64,000 bases of DNA from Liolophura sinensis (lineage: Eukaryota; Mollusca; Polyplacophora; Chitonida; Chitonidae), in contig NC_088297.1 of NCBI RefSeq assembly GCF_032854445.1, positions 18,241,127-18,305,126 on the forward strand. The letters run 5' to 3'. The notes beneath the pieces were generated by a model that was given only the letters and a program-made list of their open reading frames with translations, did not search any database and was not told the origin of the DNA. The position numbers and the translations under genes are program-made. Positions 48,201 through 60,539 of this stretch are shown here, piece by piece (position 1 is the stretch's first letter; each line of letters opens with the position of its first letter).

Positions 48201-49902
48201 CAAAGGGGAGATTATCCGAAGCTGAGTGCGGTTTAGTTGAAGACTACCTAGCACACTCGTCTGCTGTTGCCAACCGGATTTACAGACTTCAGCAGCCGAT
48301 AAATGTTTGCAAGGTCCGGAAGTTGATAGGACGGTATGTATTCTGGGATCATGACCATCTTCTCTTTGAAATCTCTTTGCTGCTTGTATATGTAAATCTA
48401 AATGCCAATCCAAATGCAAATAAATAAATAATTACTGCTGTGTGTCTTCAGAATCACCACAGCTGCTTCTACCAGCGATGGCGGCGCACCTGCTCGCCCT
48501 AGTGTGTCTGCAGACACTGCCCAGCCAAATTTTCACAGTGAACCTGCCCAGGCTTCGGCGACCACCAGCAGGTAAGTTGCTCCGTATCCTATGTACATTC
48601 ACCCAGAACCAACCCGGTATTTCCATAATGCTGTCCACCGTCATATAAAGGAATGGCGTACAACTTTAACCAAATAAATCAATAAACCAGGCGCTGCAGA
48701 AAATAATGTTAAAGTACTGAAATGAACTGAATACTCCTGTCGTTGCATGATCATGCTAAATGTTAATACACTTTCTTTCCAGTCGACTTGGTGCAGCTAC
48801 ATATGGCAGAAGTAAAACGGAGTTGCAGAAGGCCTTCGAAGTCTTGATAGAGGCGCATCCGATTACCGTGGACGGGAAGGGGCCAGCTTTACGCATGGCG
48901 AAGAGTTTCTTTTCCACAAAACCAAAGTCTCTTTTGTCCAAATGGAGATATATGCAGAATGAGGCGAGAGTCGCGTATATCAGAGGTATGTTCATTGTTT
49001 AAACCTTATAGTGTAAGACGCTGATTTGATATCCGCAATGACCCATGAGGCTCGCCCCAATGCGGTCTAGCTTATGCTAAGTAGCTCACCGGTCGAACGC
49101 GGGAAGCTCTGTCATGATATACATACATATATTGTGTTTCTGTGTATAGTTTTTTGTAACCATGAAGTAACTTATTTACATTTTCAGAACTTTATTCGAG
49201 ACGAAGGCCCAAGAGGCAGGAGGTGGTCGACCTCATGGCCAAGAGGCAGTGGCCAAGGCACTTGTTGGACAGGGTAATGGACAAATGGAGGCCTGCACCG
49301 TCCCGGATAGAGCAAGTAACACCCGCTTTCCACAGCCATGTGGCGAAGCAAGACTGGCCAGGCCTGGCTGAAGGAAACCATCCTAAGAGAGGGCACATTC
49401 TTGTTACTACCAAAGCCTTCCGAAAAGGTGAAGTAGTCACTGATTATCATGGAGAGGTAAGCTTCATGCTTATGCGCATTACTCGCCAATGTTCTACCAC
49501 ATGCCGTCCGTAAAAAACACGTATTAATACATGATTCGTTTGATAATTTTGCGACAATTGCATCGCCAGGTCATCTCTTTTTCCGAGGGCGAGCGGAGGC
49601 AGGAAGAAGTAGAAAAAGATGGCTATATATTTTTCCTGCGGCACAAGGATATGGCCATCGACGCCACGTCTCCGACGTGTATCTGTCACCCTGGGAAGAA
49701 ACTGTTTGGGCGCCTGACATCGCACAGTTCCAAAGGCAAAAGAACCAACCTAAAGCCAGAAGCACAGAATGTGGACGGAAAAACAGTCGTACTGTTCAAG
49801 GCCCTGAAGAACATACCGGCCGGAGAAGAACTGTTCTTTGACTATGGGGTCCGTCGGCACCAGTTCCAGGAGGGAGGCGACTTGGAGTGGTTAAAAGAGT
49901 AG
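45225..49902 (+). CDS. Zinc finger - tyrosine recombinase-like - SET domain fusion protein
   Basis: Thirteen exons: 45225/45230-45501, 45962-46033, 46159-46408, 46515-46594, 46703-46907, 47028-47212, 47435-47543, 47900-48036, 48145-48333, 48452-48571, 48783-48985, 49188-49456, 49570-49902 (TAG). All phases agree; from the ATG at 45242 the product is 803 residues. Residues 2-22 form a C2HC finger (YMCPFC...HLRRKC). About 130-290 is an integrase-like N-terminal helical domain (GLSQQTVKNYQNSLNRFLLY). About 290-485 is the catalytic fold: R327 (QRKGVLERF), HKTSATQPA, FFLSSTGKR, R446, H470 (LAHSS) and Y479 (ANRIYR). A Ser/Ala-rich linker follows. About 665-803 is a SET domain closest to KMT5A: VVTDYHGE, DATSPT, RLTSHSS, GEELFFDYG and a C-terminal WLK. 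Nuclear DNA-binding and lysine methylation are plausible roles, not shown. Intron 6 uses GT|GTAGTA, the weakest donor. Confidence 0.75.
47240..47382 (-). mobile_element. SINE in intron 6 of the fusion gene
   Basis: On the minus strand the family's 3' half ends in an (AAAT)n tail (47247-47264). It begins about 30 bases after the exon-6 donor, which may explain that donor's unusual context. Confidence 0.7.
47575..47808 (+). mobile_element. SINE in intron 7 of the fusion gene
   Basis: Retains a degraded tRNA head (ggcctcagtgactgagggg), the family centre with a C-run, and the tail agtgaaatattcttga with aaataaat. Confidence 0.75.
48588..48690 (+). mobile_element. SINE 3' fragment in intron 10 of the fusion gene
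   Basis: Shows ccggtatttccataatgctg, gtcatataa and the aaataaatcaataaa tail. Confidence 0.6.
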
Positions 49903-49989
49903 CCTGGGAAATGGAACTTTGCGTGTAAACAAAAGTAAATAATATTGTATAAAGCTGTGAGGTATGAGGTGTAAATTGCACGATTGGAC

Positions 49990-49995
49990 AATAAA
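49990..49995 (+). promoter_or_regulatory. Poly(A) signal of the fusion gene
   Basis: AATAAA 88 bases after the stop codon, followed by a TG-rich stretch. Confidence 0.65.
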
Positions 49996-50129
49996 ATGTT
50001 TTCTGATACAGTGCGTTTAACCGAGTTTTTTTAGAACTAAATACGGAATGAAACACCTGTAAGAAAAGTGCGACAGCCAGACACGCAGCGGAACCACTGA
50101 ATCTGCTGATCAAAATTACGGGCTGGAAA

Positions 50130-50251
50130 ATGTCAATCATTCGAAATGCTTTTCAGTGGCTTCTTCGTGTCAGAAACATTACCACAGAGGAATTCCTGCT
50201 TGAGCCGCACCAAAGTACAGACCGCAATATCACAACCCGGCACTGCTACAG
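50130..50251 (+). CDS. Possible orphan exon
   Basis: A 40-codon frame beginning MSIIRNAFQWLLRVRNITTE ends at a fair donor (CTACAG|GTAAAG). I recognise no domain and found no partner exon, so it could be chance. Confidence 0.2.
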
Positions 50252-51064
50252 GTAAAGGAGATCACAGTGATAGAGCCCACTAGATATCAGAGCAATTCTC
50301 CTTGCTATTTAGGCTTTATAGTATAACTAAGGCATGTATGCACGGTAATAGTCCGTAGCAATTGCCAACAGACCTTGCACAAGCGCCCTAACGCAGTTAA
50401 TATCTATAAGTAGATTATTGAATATGGAACAAGTCAAGCGCTGCTTAAGGGCGTAAGACAGAGAATACAATTAAACATTGTCTCTGAAGTATGTGCGTAA
50501 GTCAGGGCTAGCATTTTCAGTGTTGGGAAGTAGTGCGTAAGTGTTTACAGGGCGACCTTATACAATTAAACATTTTCCTTGGTACACTGTTAGAATTGTA
50601 TTCCAATTTACAGCCTGAAGCACTGTATATTATTACAGTAAATCATGTAAATATTTTACACCGTTTTCCAGCGCAATTCTGCACCTATTTGACGTCATTT
50701 TTCTCTACTGAATGTGTGTTTACAGCATTCTCTGTAAAGCTACAGCGGTTTGACCATATACAGTGCATTTGGATGTAAATATACACTGGTTTTCTTGATG
50801 GAATGATTGAAGGAATGAATGAATGATTATAGCTTAACGCCACATCGGCAATATTTCAGCCATATCGTGCGGATCCTTGATATATGTATGTTGATTTTGT
50901 TAATTTGCAATGCAGCTAACTGATTATTTTCAATGGTATAAGTGGAAAGGCACTACTTTTTTGGGTGTAAATATTAAACAGCACATCTTGTAAATCTACA
51001 GGGAAAAGAACTGATCACAAAATTCCCAGCACTTTTCACCGTTAAATTACAGTGAAATTTGTTA
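50252..51064. other. Intergenic, no gene seen
   Basis: Short open frames only. Repeated words such as tacaattaaacatt and tgtgcgtaagt occur two or three times each. Confidence 0.4.
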
Positions 51065-51205
51065 CAGTATGATATGTTATATGTTATAGTATGATATGAT
51101 ATGATACGATATAATACGATATGATACGATATGATATGATATGATGTAGTATGACGTAGTATGATATAATATAATAGATGTAATTATATAATATAATATA
51201 ATAAT
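51065..51205. repeat. Imperfect (ATGAT)n microsatellite
   Basis: Repeats of atgat/acgat/ataat end exactly where homology with the left duplication arm begins. Confidence 0.85.
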
Positions 51206-53985
51206 GTGTAGAGCTTGTCTTGTTACGCATCGCTGACTAAATGTAATTTTGATACTGGGTATCATTGATTTTACACTGATGGCTCAATGTAGGCGACAAG
51301 TTAAAAGAAACAGACTATAATGCAACGTTTTTCTTGACAAATTTTCGAAAGTGAGCATAAGGGAAAAAACAAACCTCAAAAGAAACAGGAAAATGTCCAG
51401 ACCAGACATATAGATGGTCTAAACCTCCAGGGTAGGCAACACTAAACTAATACAAGTGCTGTACCTGTATTGTCTTGACCATGGGTAGATTGTCACTGTT
51501 AGCTGATTCATGGTTGACTGATTAGCAACCTATTGAAGGTCACATAACCGTGCTATGTTTAGAGTTTGAGATTTATTGGTTTGGTTCAACACTGAGTGGA
51601 AACCCTACCCACCCCTATTACACCGCAAGACCAACAAAGAATATAATACGCTGAACCGTAGGTGAAAAAATAGAGATGTAATCATAAAGAGCAAATCCCT
51701 TTTTATTGCCCTGAATTGTTGAATAGAAAGCAGGGCACTATGGACCGAAAGTCTTAAATAGCTATATTTAAAAGTGAATCACTTCTTCAAAAGCACAGAA
51801 ATCCACAAAAAATAACTTCTGATATTGGTCAAGTTGTCTTCTGAAGGTTTTTTGGGGGCCGATATTTTTCTTTAAAAAAAACAAATTCAAACAACAAGTA
51901 AACAAGGAAACAAACAACGATTTCTTTACTGTCAAAATCATGGTGTAATTTTACAGCAAGAGCTACTTGCATCTCAGAAACACATTTCAGTGTAAATTTA
52001 GAAGCTGTGAATATTTCTCTCACAGATATGAAGCTGTAAATTTGTAATATTTTATGTGTTAGACATATTACAATACAGGAGGGTGGCGGTTGTTTAACCA
52101 TTAAGCCGCAGGCCGAGCGTTTTCACAAATTTCGACCAACGTCATCGTTGTGAGATAGCCCAGCTCAAGCTCATGCTTCCTCTGTTACTGTATGTGGGAA
52201 AGTCTTCCAGTAACATGTATTTGGTCTCTGCCCGGTTTCCTATCACTATGACAGTGGCAGTCGTCTAAGTGACATACTCCTAGGCACGAACTCCAAAATC
52301 AAATCAAATAAATCCAATAAATCCAAATCAAAATCAAATAAATATTACAAATTCTCCCTATCTGACGGGCTATAAACTAAAAACATAAAGTTATCAACAT
52401 GTCACTCTCTGCACTCCTCTTTAATCTGATACATACACGTAAGTTTTGTGTTTTCCCTGCCTTTGGAGTGTCTTGTGGGTCTATATATGTTACATGCGCA
52501 GTTACATGCCAGGAGTGTGGCTCGAGCAATAAACGTAGTTCCACAGATAACAAATTTTCAGCGGACGTCAATGTTTCCTTGCTGCTTGTCTGCACATTTT
52601 AGGAAATCTATCACACACATTTTATTTATGGAAAAAAAATTTTTTTTTCATTTTGGCTTCTAAGGTGCATTGATTTAGAATTTTGTTCTCAGTCATTCGT
52701 TAGCATACCAGTGTAGTCACTATTAAAGAATTGGTTATTTCCTTTTATTTACTTATGCTTACTAATTTAACTGAAAATTTCTCATTTTTCGGCTTTATTA
52801 TTCTCATCTCGTGGGCCTTTTCTCTCAAAGGAGTCTTGACCATAGTCCAGAACCTGTACTCTTGTCCAACATCATATGGTCTAATACTGTTTACCGACAT
52901 TGCTCAAATTGCTGCCTTTTCTCCGGCTCAGAAATTTGTAGGGCAAAGGCGCTAAATTTAACATTGTGAACTGATATGGAGAGCGGTATGGGGTGCTAGA
53001 AGAGTGCGTCTCGTTTAGACATGTACGACGAGGGAATCCCTTCTAGATTTGATATATGCGAAGAATATGTAGACAACACAACGATGACAGCGCCAAGAAA
53101 TGCAACTGAGACAGTTCCCCTTTTTTAGGTGGGGAATAGTTTCGAAACTGGGTGATTTCCCGGATCCCCAGTACAGCAATGTTAACCAAATACTTTTAAA
53201 CAATGCAGGTCGTACGTTGGAAGGTCAGTCAGCAACATGCGGTCAAATCAGTAAAAAATAAATAAAAAAACCAAACAATCTTCTGTTTATTCTCCATATA
53301 ACCAAAACAAACTTTACGTTTTTAACAGTGTTAATAGTGTCATATAGTGTCATGGATATATATGTATGTCAATACCTAATGTGAATCTTGCATCATTCGT
53401 CCTCACTATGTAGTGACATGAATACATGTGAATACTTAGTCTGATTCCTGCTGAATTCGCCTACACAATATAATGGCTTGAATACATCTTAATCCTTAGC
53501 GGGAATACTGCTAAATTTGTCTACACAATAATGTGACATGGACATACGCGTAAGTAAATACATAGTGTGAATGCTGCTGATTTTCGTCCACAAAAAAATA
53601 AAAGCAAAGTAATAAAAATTAAAGTAACATGAACACTATTGAATACCCAGTGTGAATCCTACTTAATACGACTGCTCATCTCCATAGTGGTGTCAACATA
53701 ACATTTCTTTACCCACAGTCTGTCTGATTTATTTTGTCTACACAGTGATGCCAACATAAAATTCCATTACCCAGCGTCTGTCTGATTTATTTTGTCTACA
53801 CAGTGCTGTCAACAAAACATTTCTTTACCTTAATTGTGTGTTTATGGACTTCGTACACAGCCGTCTATTTTGGTTACCTTGAGTCAGTCGGATTGAATTC
53901 GTCTGGTCAAGAGTGTACAAAAACGAATAATCATTCCCTGGTTCATGTCTTGAATTGTACACTTACTTTTTTAATGATACTAAAG
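51205..53985 (-). repeat. Right arm of the inverted duplication, with EF-hand 3' remnant
   Basis: The reverse complement matches 6520-9915 block by block. At 53976-53917 the minus strand keeps the EF-hand C-terminal codons (SRHEPGNDYSFLYTL) with one substitution before them (His to Asn) and the TAG stop changed to CAG. No EF-hand sequence upstream of this is present, so only the gene's end was copied. The satellite array behind it is shorter than in the left arm. Confidence 0.75.
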
Positions 53986-54147
53986 GAATAGTGACAAACA
54001 ATGTTGTTATCATAAGGAGAATGTTATTATTATAAAGATCTACAACAATAGTCTCTTTCATTTAGCCTATATTGTCTACATTCAAATGTCTGTAAAATCA
54101 GTCCAATTTGCATAACAGGAAAATCTCTACACGTCTAATACAAGAAC

Positions 54148-54242
54148 ACCAGGAAGTTATTGCCTAGGGTGACGTCATTGTGCGGCATGCCACTTGACTT
54201 TGAATAACAATGACGTCACCCGTGTAATGAGCTCTTGGTGTT
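54148..54242. promoter_or_regulatory. CRE-containing palindrome
   Basis: GGGTGACGTCATTGT (54167-54181) and its exact complement ACAATGACGTCACCC (54207-54221) flank a 25-base loop. Weaker pairing continues outward (acacca.. at both ends). Each arm holds a full CRE. Confidence 0.55.
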
Positions 54243-54559
54243 GAAACTAGGCTTATGTGGTTTGACAATGTGAACAATTTTTTCTGCACTTCCCCATGCA
54301 ATAACACATCAAAGTTTAGAGAATGTGTTGTTACGTATCTCAGTGATGCTGGAATGTATTCTCTTATTGCAGCTGATTATTTTGTTAAATATAACATGTA
54401 ATTTAGCATAATGATTTTGTTAGACTAACAGGATATATTGTTAAATATTACACAATACTGTGTTATAATATCAATTCAATACTGACATCTCTCAGACAAG
54501 AGACGTTTTGTTAAATTCAACAGGCTAATTTTCTTAATATATTGTCGTACAGTAAAAAT

Positions 54560-55555
54560 TGCAACACCTCACATGGGATTGGAAAAGCTGTTAGAGTCAT
54601 AAGAGTAGAGGTACAGCAATATCTGTCTTTAAATATTAAAATAAGGCACGGACAGTCAACCACAAGCTACATCTCACTATAGGGACTGTATACACGCCGC
54701 TGGAGGTAGAGCTACAAAAAAAACCTGTGTGAGAATCTAACATGAGACATAGACACACAACAACAAACTCCATCTCAATAGGGACTAGACACGGTGCGAG
54801 AGGTAGAGCTACAGAAATATCTGTATGAGAATGTTACATAAGACATGGACAGATAACTACAAACTGCATCTTACCAGGGACTCGACACACGCTGTTAGAG
54901 GTAGCACTACAATAATATTTGTGTGAGAATGTTACCTAAGACATAGATAGACAACTGCATGCTGCATCTCTCCAAGGACTGGACATACGCCTCTAGAGTT
55001 AGAACCACAACAAAATCTGTTTGAGAATGTTACTGAAGACACACACTGACAACCACAAACTAAATCAAACCAGACAACCACATGCTGCGTCTTACCAGGG
55101 ACTGGACACTATGCTAGATGTAGAGCTACAGCAAGATCTGTGGGAGAATGTTACATCAGACACAGACAGACAACCACATACTGGACACACGCCGCGAGAT
55201 GTAGAACTACAGAAAGATTTGTGTGAGAATGTCACATAAGGCATAGACAGACAACCACATGCTGCGTCTTACCAGGGACTGGATACTGTGCTAGAAGTAG
55301 AGCTACAGTAAGATCTGTGTGAGAATGTTACATAAGACATGGACGGACAGCCGCATGCTGCGTCTTACCAGGGACTGGACACTATGTTAGAGGTAGAGCT
55401 ACAGTAAGATCTGTGTGAGAATGTTACATAAGAGATAGACAGACAACCACATGCTGCGTCTTACCAGGGACTGGATACTATGTTAGAGGTAGAGCTACAG
55501 TAAGATCTGTGTGAGAATGTTACATAAGACATAGACAGAATGTTACATGAGACAT
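54560..55555 (+). repeat. 96-bp minisatellite, about ten units
   Basis: Units share gtgtgagaatgttacataag, agacagacaaccacatgctg and ccagggactggacac. The last four units are spaced 96 bases apart (ccaggg at 55272, 55368, 55464). The left half of the array is more diverged. Confidence 0.85.
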
Positions 55556-55741
55556 AAACAAATGAAAAAAAAAACAAAAAAAAAACAAAAACAGTTCATT
55601 GTAATGATAACGCTCCATGCTTATTGTTATTAAAATATCTTTAATACCTGAGCGGTGTTGGCTTGGAAATGGCTTGTTCTGGTGAATGAATTCTATAAAA
55701 ATTCCTTATAAACATTATAAAATGAAAACAAACAGCAGTGA

Positions 55742-55935
55742 GATTGTATTTGATTTATTTATTTGATCGGTGTTTTACGCCAAACTCAAGAATATTTCAC
55801 TTATATGACGGCGGCCACCATTATGCTGGGAGGAAACCCACGACCATCCGCAGGTTGCAGTCAGACCTTACCACTTACGGCCGGAGAGATAGCCAGCATG
55901 AGTTTGACTTGAACTCACAGCGACCGCATTTTAAA
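55742..55935 (-). mobile_element. SINE, head partly lost
   Basis: On the minus strand it runs from the B-box side (gcggtcgctgtgagttcaag) to gagtttggcgtaaaacacc and aaataaat. Confidence 0.85.
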
Positions 55936-57467
55936 GTTTGAAAAGACTACCGCGCATATAAAAGATCCACAAAACCATCTCTGGAAAACAATTTGTATTT
56001 CATTAATAGACTCAGAGATATATCAGACAAAAAACTATTTGATAATTATGGCGGTTAAGCTAAGTAGGCCTAATGTCAATTTTATTAACGGATAGACTTA
56101 AGGAGGCCAAATGACACATGCATATGGATGGATCCAAATGATTATTTTATTAAAAGTTTATGGATTTCACGTGAATGGGTTCTGGGATATGGTGGTCACA
56201 ATGACGGAGATAGAATTTGATAAGTTAAGTTATAGCTATCAAAAGGCCAGAAAGACATGATACCCAACGATTATCTCAGAATAAGTTTGCAAATTTCCGG
56301 TGAACAGGTTTACATGTATGGCCGTCACAAAGAAGTGAACAGAAGAGAGACACACAGGTACGGGCAGGCAGACAGATAAGAAGACGAAGGTGCAGAGGGA
56401 CGGACAGACAGATGGACAGACAGACAGACAGAATGAAGGGCGCAGGGATCGACTGAAAAAAAGGAGGAGGACGGGCGGGGGGTCGGACAAACGACCATAC
56501 GGAGGGACGGAGAGACAGACAGACAGAAGGAAGGGCGAAGGGACCAACAGAGGGACTGACGGATGGGCGGAGGGTCGGACAGACAGACAGACTTGTGAAG
56601 GGACGGACAAAGAGAAGGAGGGCGAAGGGACGGACAGGCAAATGTACAGACGAACAGGGCCATGAGGAGTAACAGTAACAGACAGACAAAAAAAATTTCT
56701 CATTTAAATCTTAAACGTGTTTAACTCAATGTTCATGTTTTTCTTTTCATTTGTATGAAAAGCTCTCAGCTTTCTGGATGAAGGAAACCACATTTTAAAA
56801 CGCCGACCTTTACCAACGTGCTTGAATAAACATGAATAAAAGTAGAATTCGAAACAGATATACATGATATAAATTAAAAACTATAATCAATGAGATACGT
56901 GTAGTCATTATACCACTAGCTACTGCATGCCAAAGCTAAAGGCTTGCTTTCCTTGAACATGTTTACTGATTTACCGTACTAGTTACTTTGACCCATACTT
57001 GTAGGAAATAAACATGAGTGCATCGTCCTCCTTGAAAAACTCTTGTGATACCCTATAAAAAGAATCTATCACAATCAACTGTCCTGCATGCACCGCCTCC
57101 TAAACGCCTTGCCCAACACATTTCTGCCATCCGGCAGTTTTTGCAATTTACACGAGATCGAAATTTAACTGGTCTTTTTTCATAATCGAGTTATGATAGT
57201 ATATATTTTAAATGATATCAAATTCCTCTAAGAAGGTAGGCAGACCAATAACTTATGTTTACCTTATTTTATTATTTTTAGGCCAGAGGTGTACAGACGT
57301 ATGATGGAATTCACCTGGTGATTTTGGTTTCTGATGACTGGCTCCATCATCATCATCATGCGTACATGTGGATAACTGGTTACGAGAGGAAATCCGGCAA
57401 TGCTAAAATGACAATCACCATAAATCATTCAAGCTTTTCCATGAAAATCAGTTTTTCGTGAGATAAT
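55936..57467. other. Intergenic with GACAGACAG minisatellite
   Basis: No gene was seen. 56340-56690 is purine-rich repeats of gggacggacagacagac type that give spurious open frames on both strands. Confidence 0.6.
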
Positions 57468-60350
57468 ATGTCGGGTAATCATCGAAGAACATTTCTATAC
57501 AAACGTTACCTTGATGACCCACAGGTGCCTGTGCCTCGTACAACGAGATACAGGTGGGGGAGGGCGGAGTCTGAACAGGGGGAAGCAACTCGTTGTGCGA
57601 ACACTCTGCTCACTGGGGCCGCAGATATGGAGGTAAATTTAACCCAAAACCACAGATATAGGGTTGAATTTGTGCTTACGATTAAAGTTGTACTTCATTT
57701 AAAGTGTAGCATTTTTGAGGTAACAGAGTTTGCTTGATTCTTGACTGATTCATTCATGTTATGGGGCCATTTAAGTTTTTGTGAAGTTGGATTGATTTTT
57801 TATCACAAGAATTTAACTCATCAAGGCCTCTATGGTGAGAGGCTGCAGTACATTAATTTTAGCAAGAGTAATAGCTTAATATTTGCTTGGAAACATTGAT
57901 AGCTAACCACTAACATATATGTAAAATAGTCTTGAGTATACATTAAATACTACTTTGGTTAATAAACCAGCGAAAATATTTTGACTATTCCTCTAAGAGG
58001 AAAATCATCACTAGAATCATCAATGTCGTGGGAAAAACAGACTTTATTTTATAACCTTCAACAGATGTTGTCATAGAAACAAAATATTTAATGTCGTAAC
58101 AGATTGTCACATTTGCGAATGCAAAAGTTCACATAAATAATAAAACTCACGAAAACTTTTGCTCAAATGATATTATAAAAGCAGAATAACATTAACCATA
58201 ACAGCACGCTTAACAGTACTTATATACATAAATCCCATTTCAGTTAATGTTAGTTAATATTAGTAATTGATTTTTTCTGTAATAATTTAAACTTTAAGTT
58301 CCACTTTAACCGCAGCAGAGTAAAATGGAATGTATGAAAATATTGATTATTTTCACATAATTTCTAATTTTTTAGGATGTTGGTGATATTGAAATGAGAA
58401 TGGGGAGCTGTCGTACAACAGAGTGCCGCGTTTTGAGGACACAGACTTTGCTGAACAGCCCAATAGGCAAAATTTTTAGTGATAACACATCCACTGTATG
58501 AAGCATCTGATGTTACAAAGTCACAAGTCTTGGCACTAACGCTTGCACATGTATTCAGACACCAAGTAAGCAGTATTGCCTTAAGGGATCCGTTAGACTT
58601 ACCGAATGTAATTGTACAATCATGTGTTCCAAAGAGTAAATACTACTTTCATAAATATTTTCATGGTAGCAGAGAAAAATTGTCTTTTACCATTATTGCC
58701 CTGAATGCCAGTGCCTACTTAGTCAGCATGATCAAAATGAGCCGTACAGCTTTTTAGATTGTGACAAATCTTTTCAGAGGTCTCGTTTGTCTGATAATGG
58801 TCATTATTTTTCAACTATTCCATTGTATGAGCAGCTAGAAGATTTGTTTCAAAACCACGATTTGCTAAGTGTGTACAAAAAAGCAATTGTTAACAAAAGT
58901 GAAAGTTTGTCAGACTTAACAGAGGGTAAGTTCTTTAGACGTAATGCATCTCAGAGATTTTTTGAAAGAGAACGATAACATTTCACTGTCGGTTTCTACT
59001 GATGGAGTTCCCGTGCTCAAATCACAGAGTTTTCCCTCTGGCCATTATTTTGTAACATAAATGAAATTTCCTATGCTAAGAGATCAGAGTTTGTCATGCT
59101 GCAGTCTTTGTGGTTTGGACCTAACAAACCAAGGTTTGACAGATTTTGTTAACCTTTTCTGGATGAAATCCTCTCTCTTGAGTCTGAAGGTATAAGGTGA
59201 AAGGGCAGAGATGGTAACGAGCATTGTACAATGTCACTGCTATTCTATGACTTTGTAATACTGTTGACCTGCATTGCAAAATTTTAAACAGTTTAATGGG
59301 TACTATTGCTGCAACCATTGCTTGCACCCAGGTGAAGGAATTGAAAATAGGCATGTTTATCCAGTTTCTGGTGCAATGGAAAAGCGGTCACATAATCAAA
59401 CAACACTATTTGTGGTAAAAGGCTGTTCAGAATGGGACAGATGAATTTTGGGTGAAAGGGCCAAGCATTTTCCTCTTGCTGAAACAATTAAATTTTATGA
59501 GAAGTTTTCCTCCTGAATATATGCACAGAGTTTTGCGTCAGGTAACAGAACTAATGTTTGACAGTTCACACCATAAAGACCTGTTCTACATGGGGCCCAA
59601 CATTGGTGATATAAATGACAAGCTCTTGCACTTTCGGCCCTCAAGTGAAATTAAAAGAAACACTCGTTCCCTTACAGATATAAGATTTTAGCAGGCTTTT
59701 GAGTGGCGTACATATTTGCTTTATTATTCACCTGTTGTCCTTAAAGATTTTGCACCCGCTGACATATATAAGCATTGGTTACTCCTTGTTAATGTAGTTC
59801 ATCTGCTCATGGGAGAAAGTGTGTCTGCAATTGTCATTGAAACTGCTAGGTTGTGATTCCTGAGGTTTGCTGTGCTGGTTCCAAACCTGTATGGAAAAGA
59901 ACAATGTAGTTTTAATAACCATCTCTTAACTCAGTTATGCGATTCTGTTGAAGATTGGGGGGGGGGGGGCAATATGGGCTTCTTCAGCATATATCCATAC
60001 GAGTACTAACGGTAAGCTCCTGAACATGTTTCATGGCACAAAAGCTATTCTTTTACAAATCATGAAGGATTTTAGCATTGAAGGATTGGAAACAATTTGC
60101 TGAATGTCACTTACACATCGTCCCTGATGTTGTCACAAACCTCTATGAACGTCTCAGTAGCACAACACATTTTATAAGTCAAGCCACAAAAGTAGGTAAC
60201 CACACTGCACTTGGGTGTGGCAAAGTCAACACTTGGGGACAGGGAAGCTGAGCTAGAAAACCTCACAGGATGGTACTTAAAAGCTTAAAAGAATGGTACC
60301 AGTATTTTCTAATGCTCAGTAAATTTCAACCAGATGCTTGTCTTTAAGTG
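57468..60350 (+). pseudogene. Decayed DNA-transposon gene, second type
   Basis: Exon 1 (57468-57632) is intact: YKRYLDDPQVPVPRTTRYR and a donor GGAG|GTAAAT. It joins in phase to an acceptor TTTTTTAG (58375). From there, in broken frames, come PLYEASDVTKSQVLALTLAH (58500), TDGVPVLKS (59005), NFKQFNGYYCCNHCLHPGEG (59280-59340), GPSILLLLKQL and FPPEYMHRVL (59455-59540), DSSHHKDLFYMG (59565), RNTRSLTDIRF (59660) and PNLYG (59885). I know this order from uncharacterised transposon-like proteins of fish and invertebrates related to the MHDxLEG type at 39.4-41.3 kb. Multiple frameshifts and stops show that it is dead. CACTA/Tnp2 kinship is a guess. Confidence 0.65.
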
Positions 60351-60539
60351 AGATGTAGAAACAGAGCAATTTTTTAAATGCTGCATATAATAAATCCATG
60401 TCATTGTGGATATCTTGTCTTATGAATAAATGTTATACAGCATGTGGCAAGTAGCTAATACATTTGTTACACGGCTTGTTTTTGTAGCAGTCTGTTGAGG
60501 GCTTGTTGCCTTATGGTATTGTTACGTGGCTAATGATAT

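Noticed and set aside
56239-56703. Open frames of up to 154 codons on both strands
   Set aside because: Produced by the GACAGACAG minisatellite, with overlapping frames of the same low-complexity composition.
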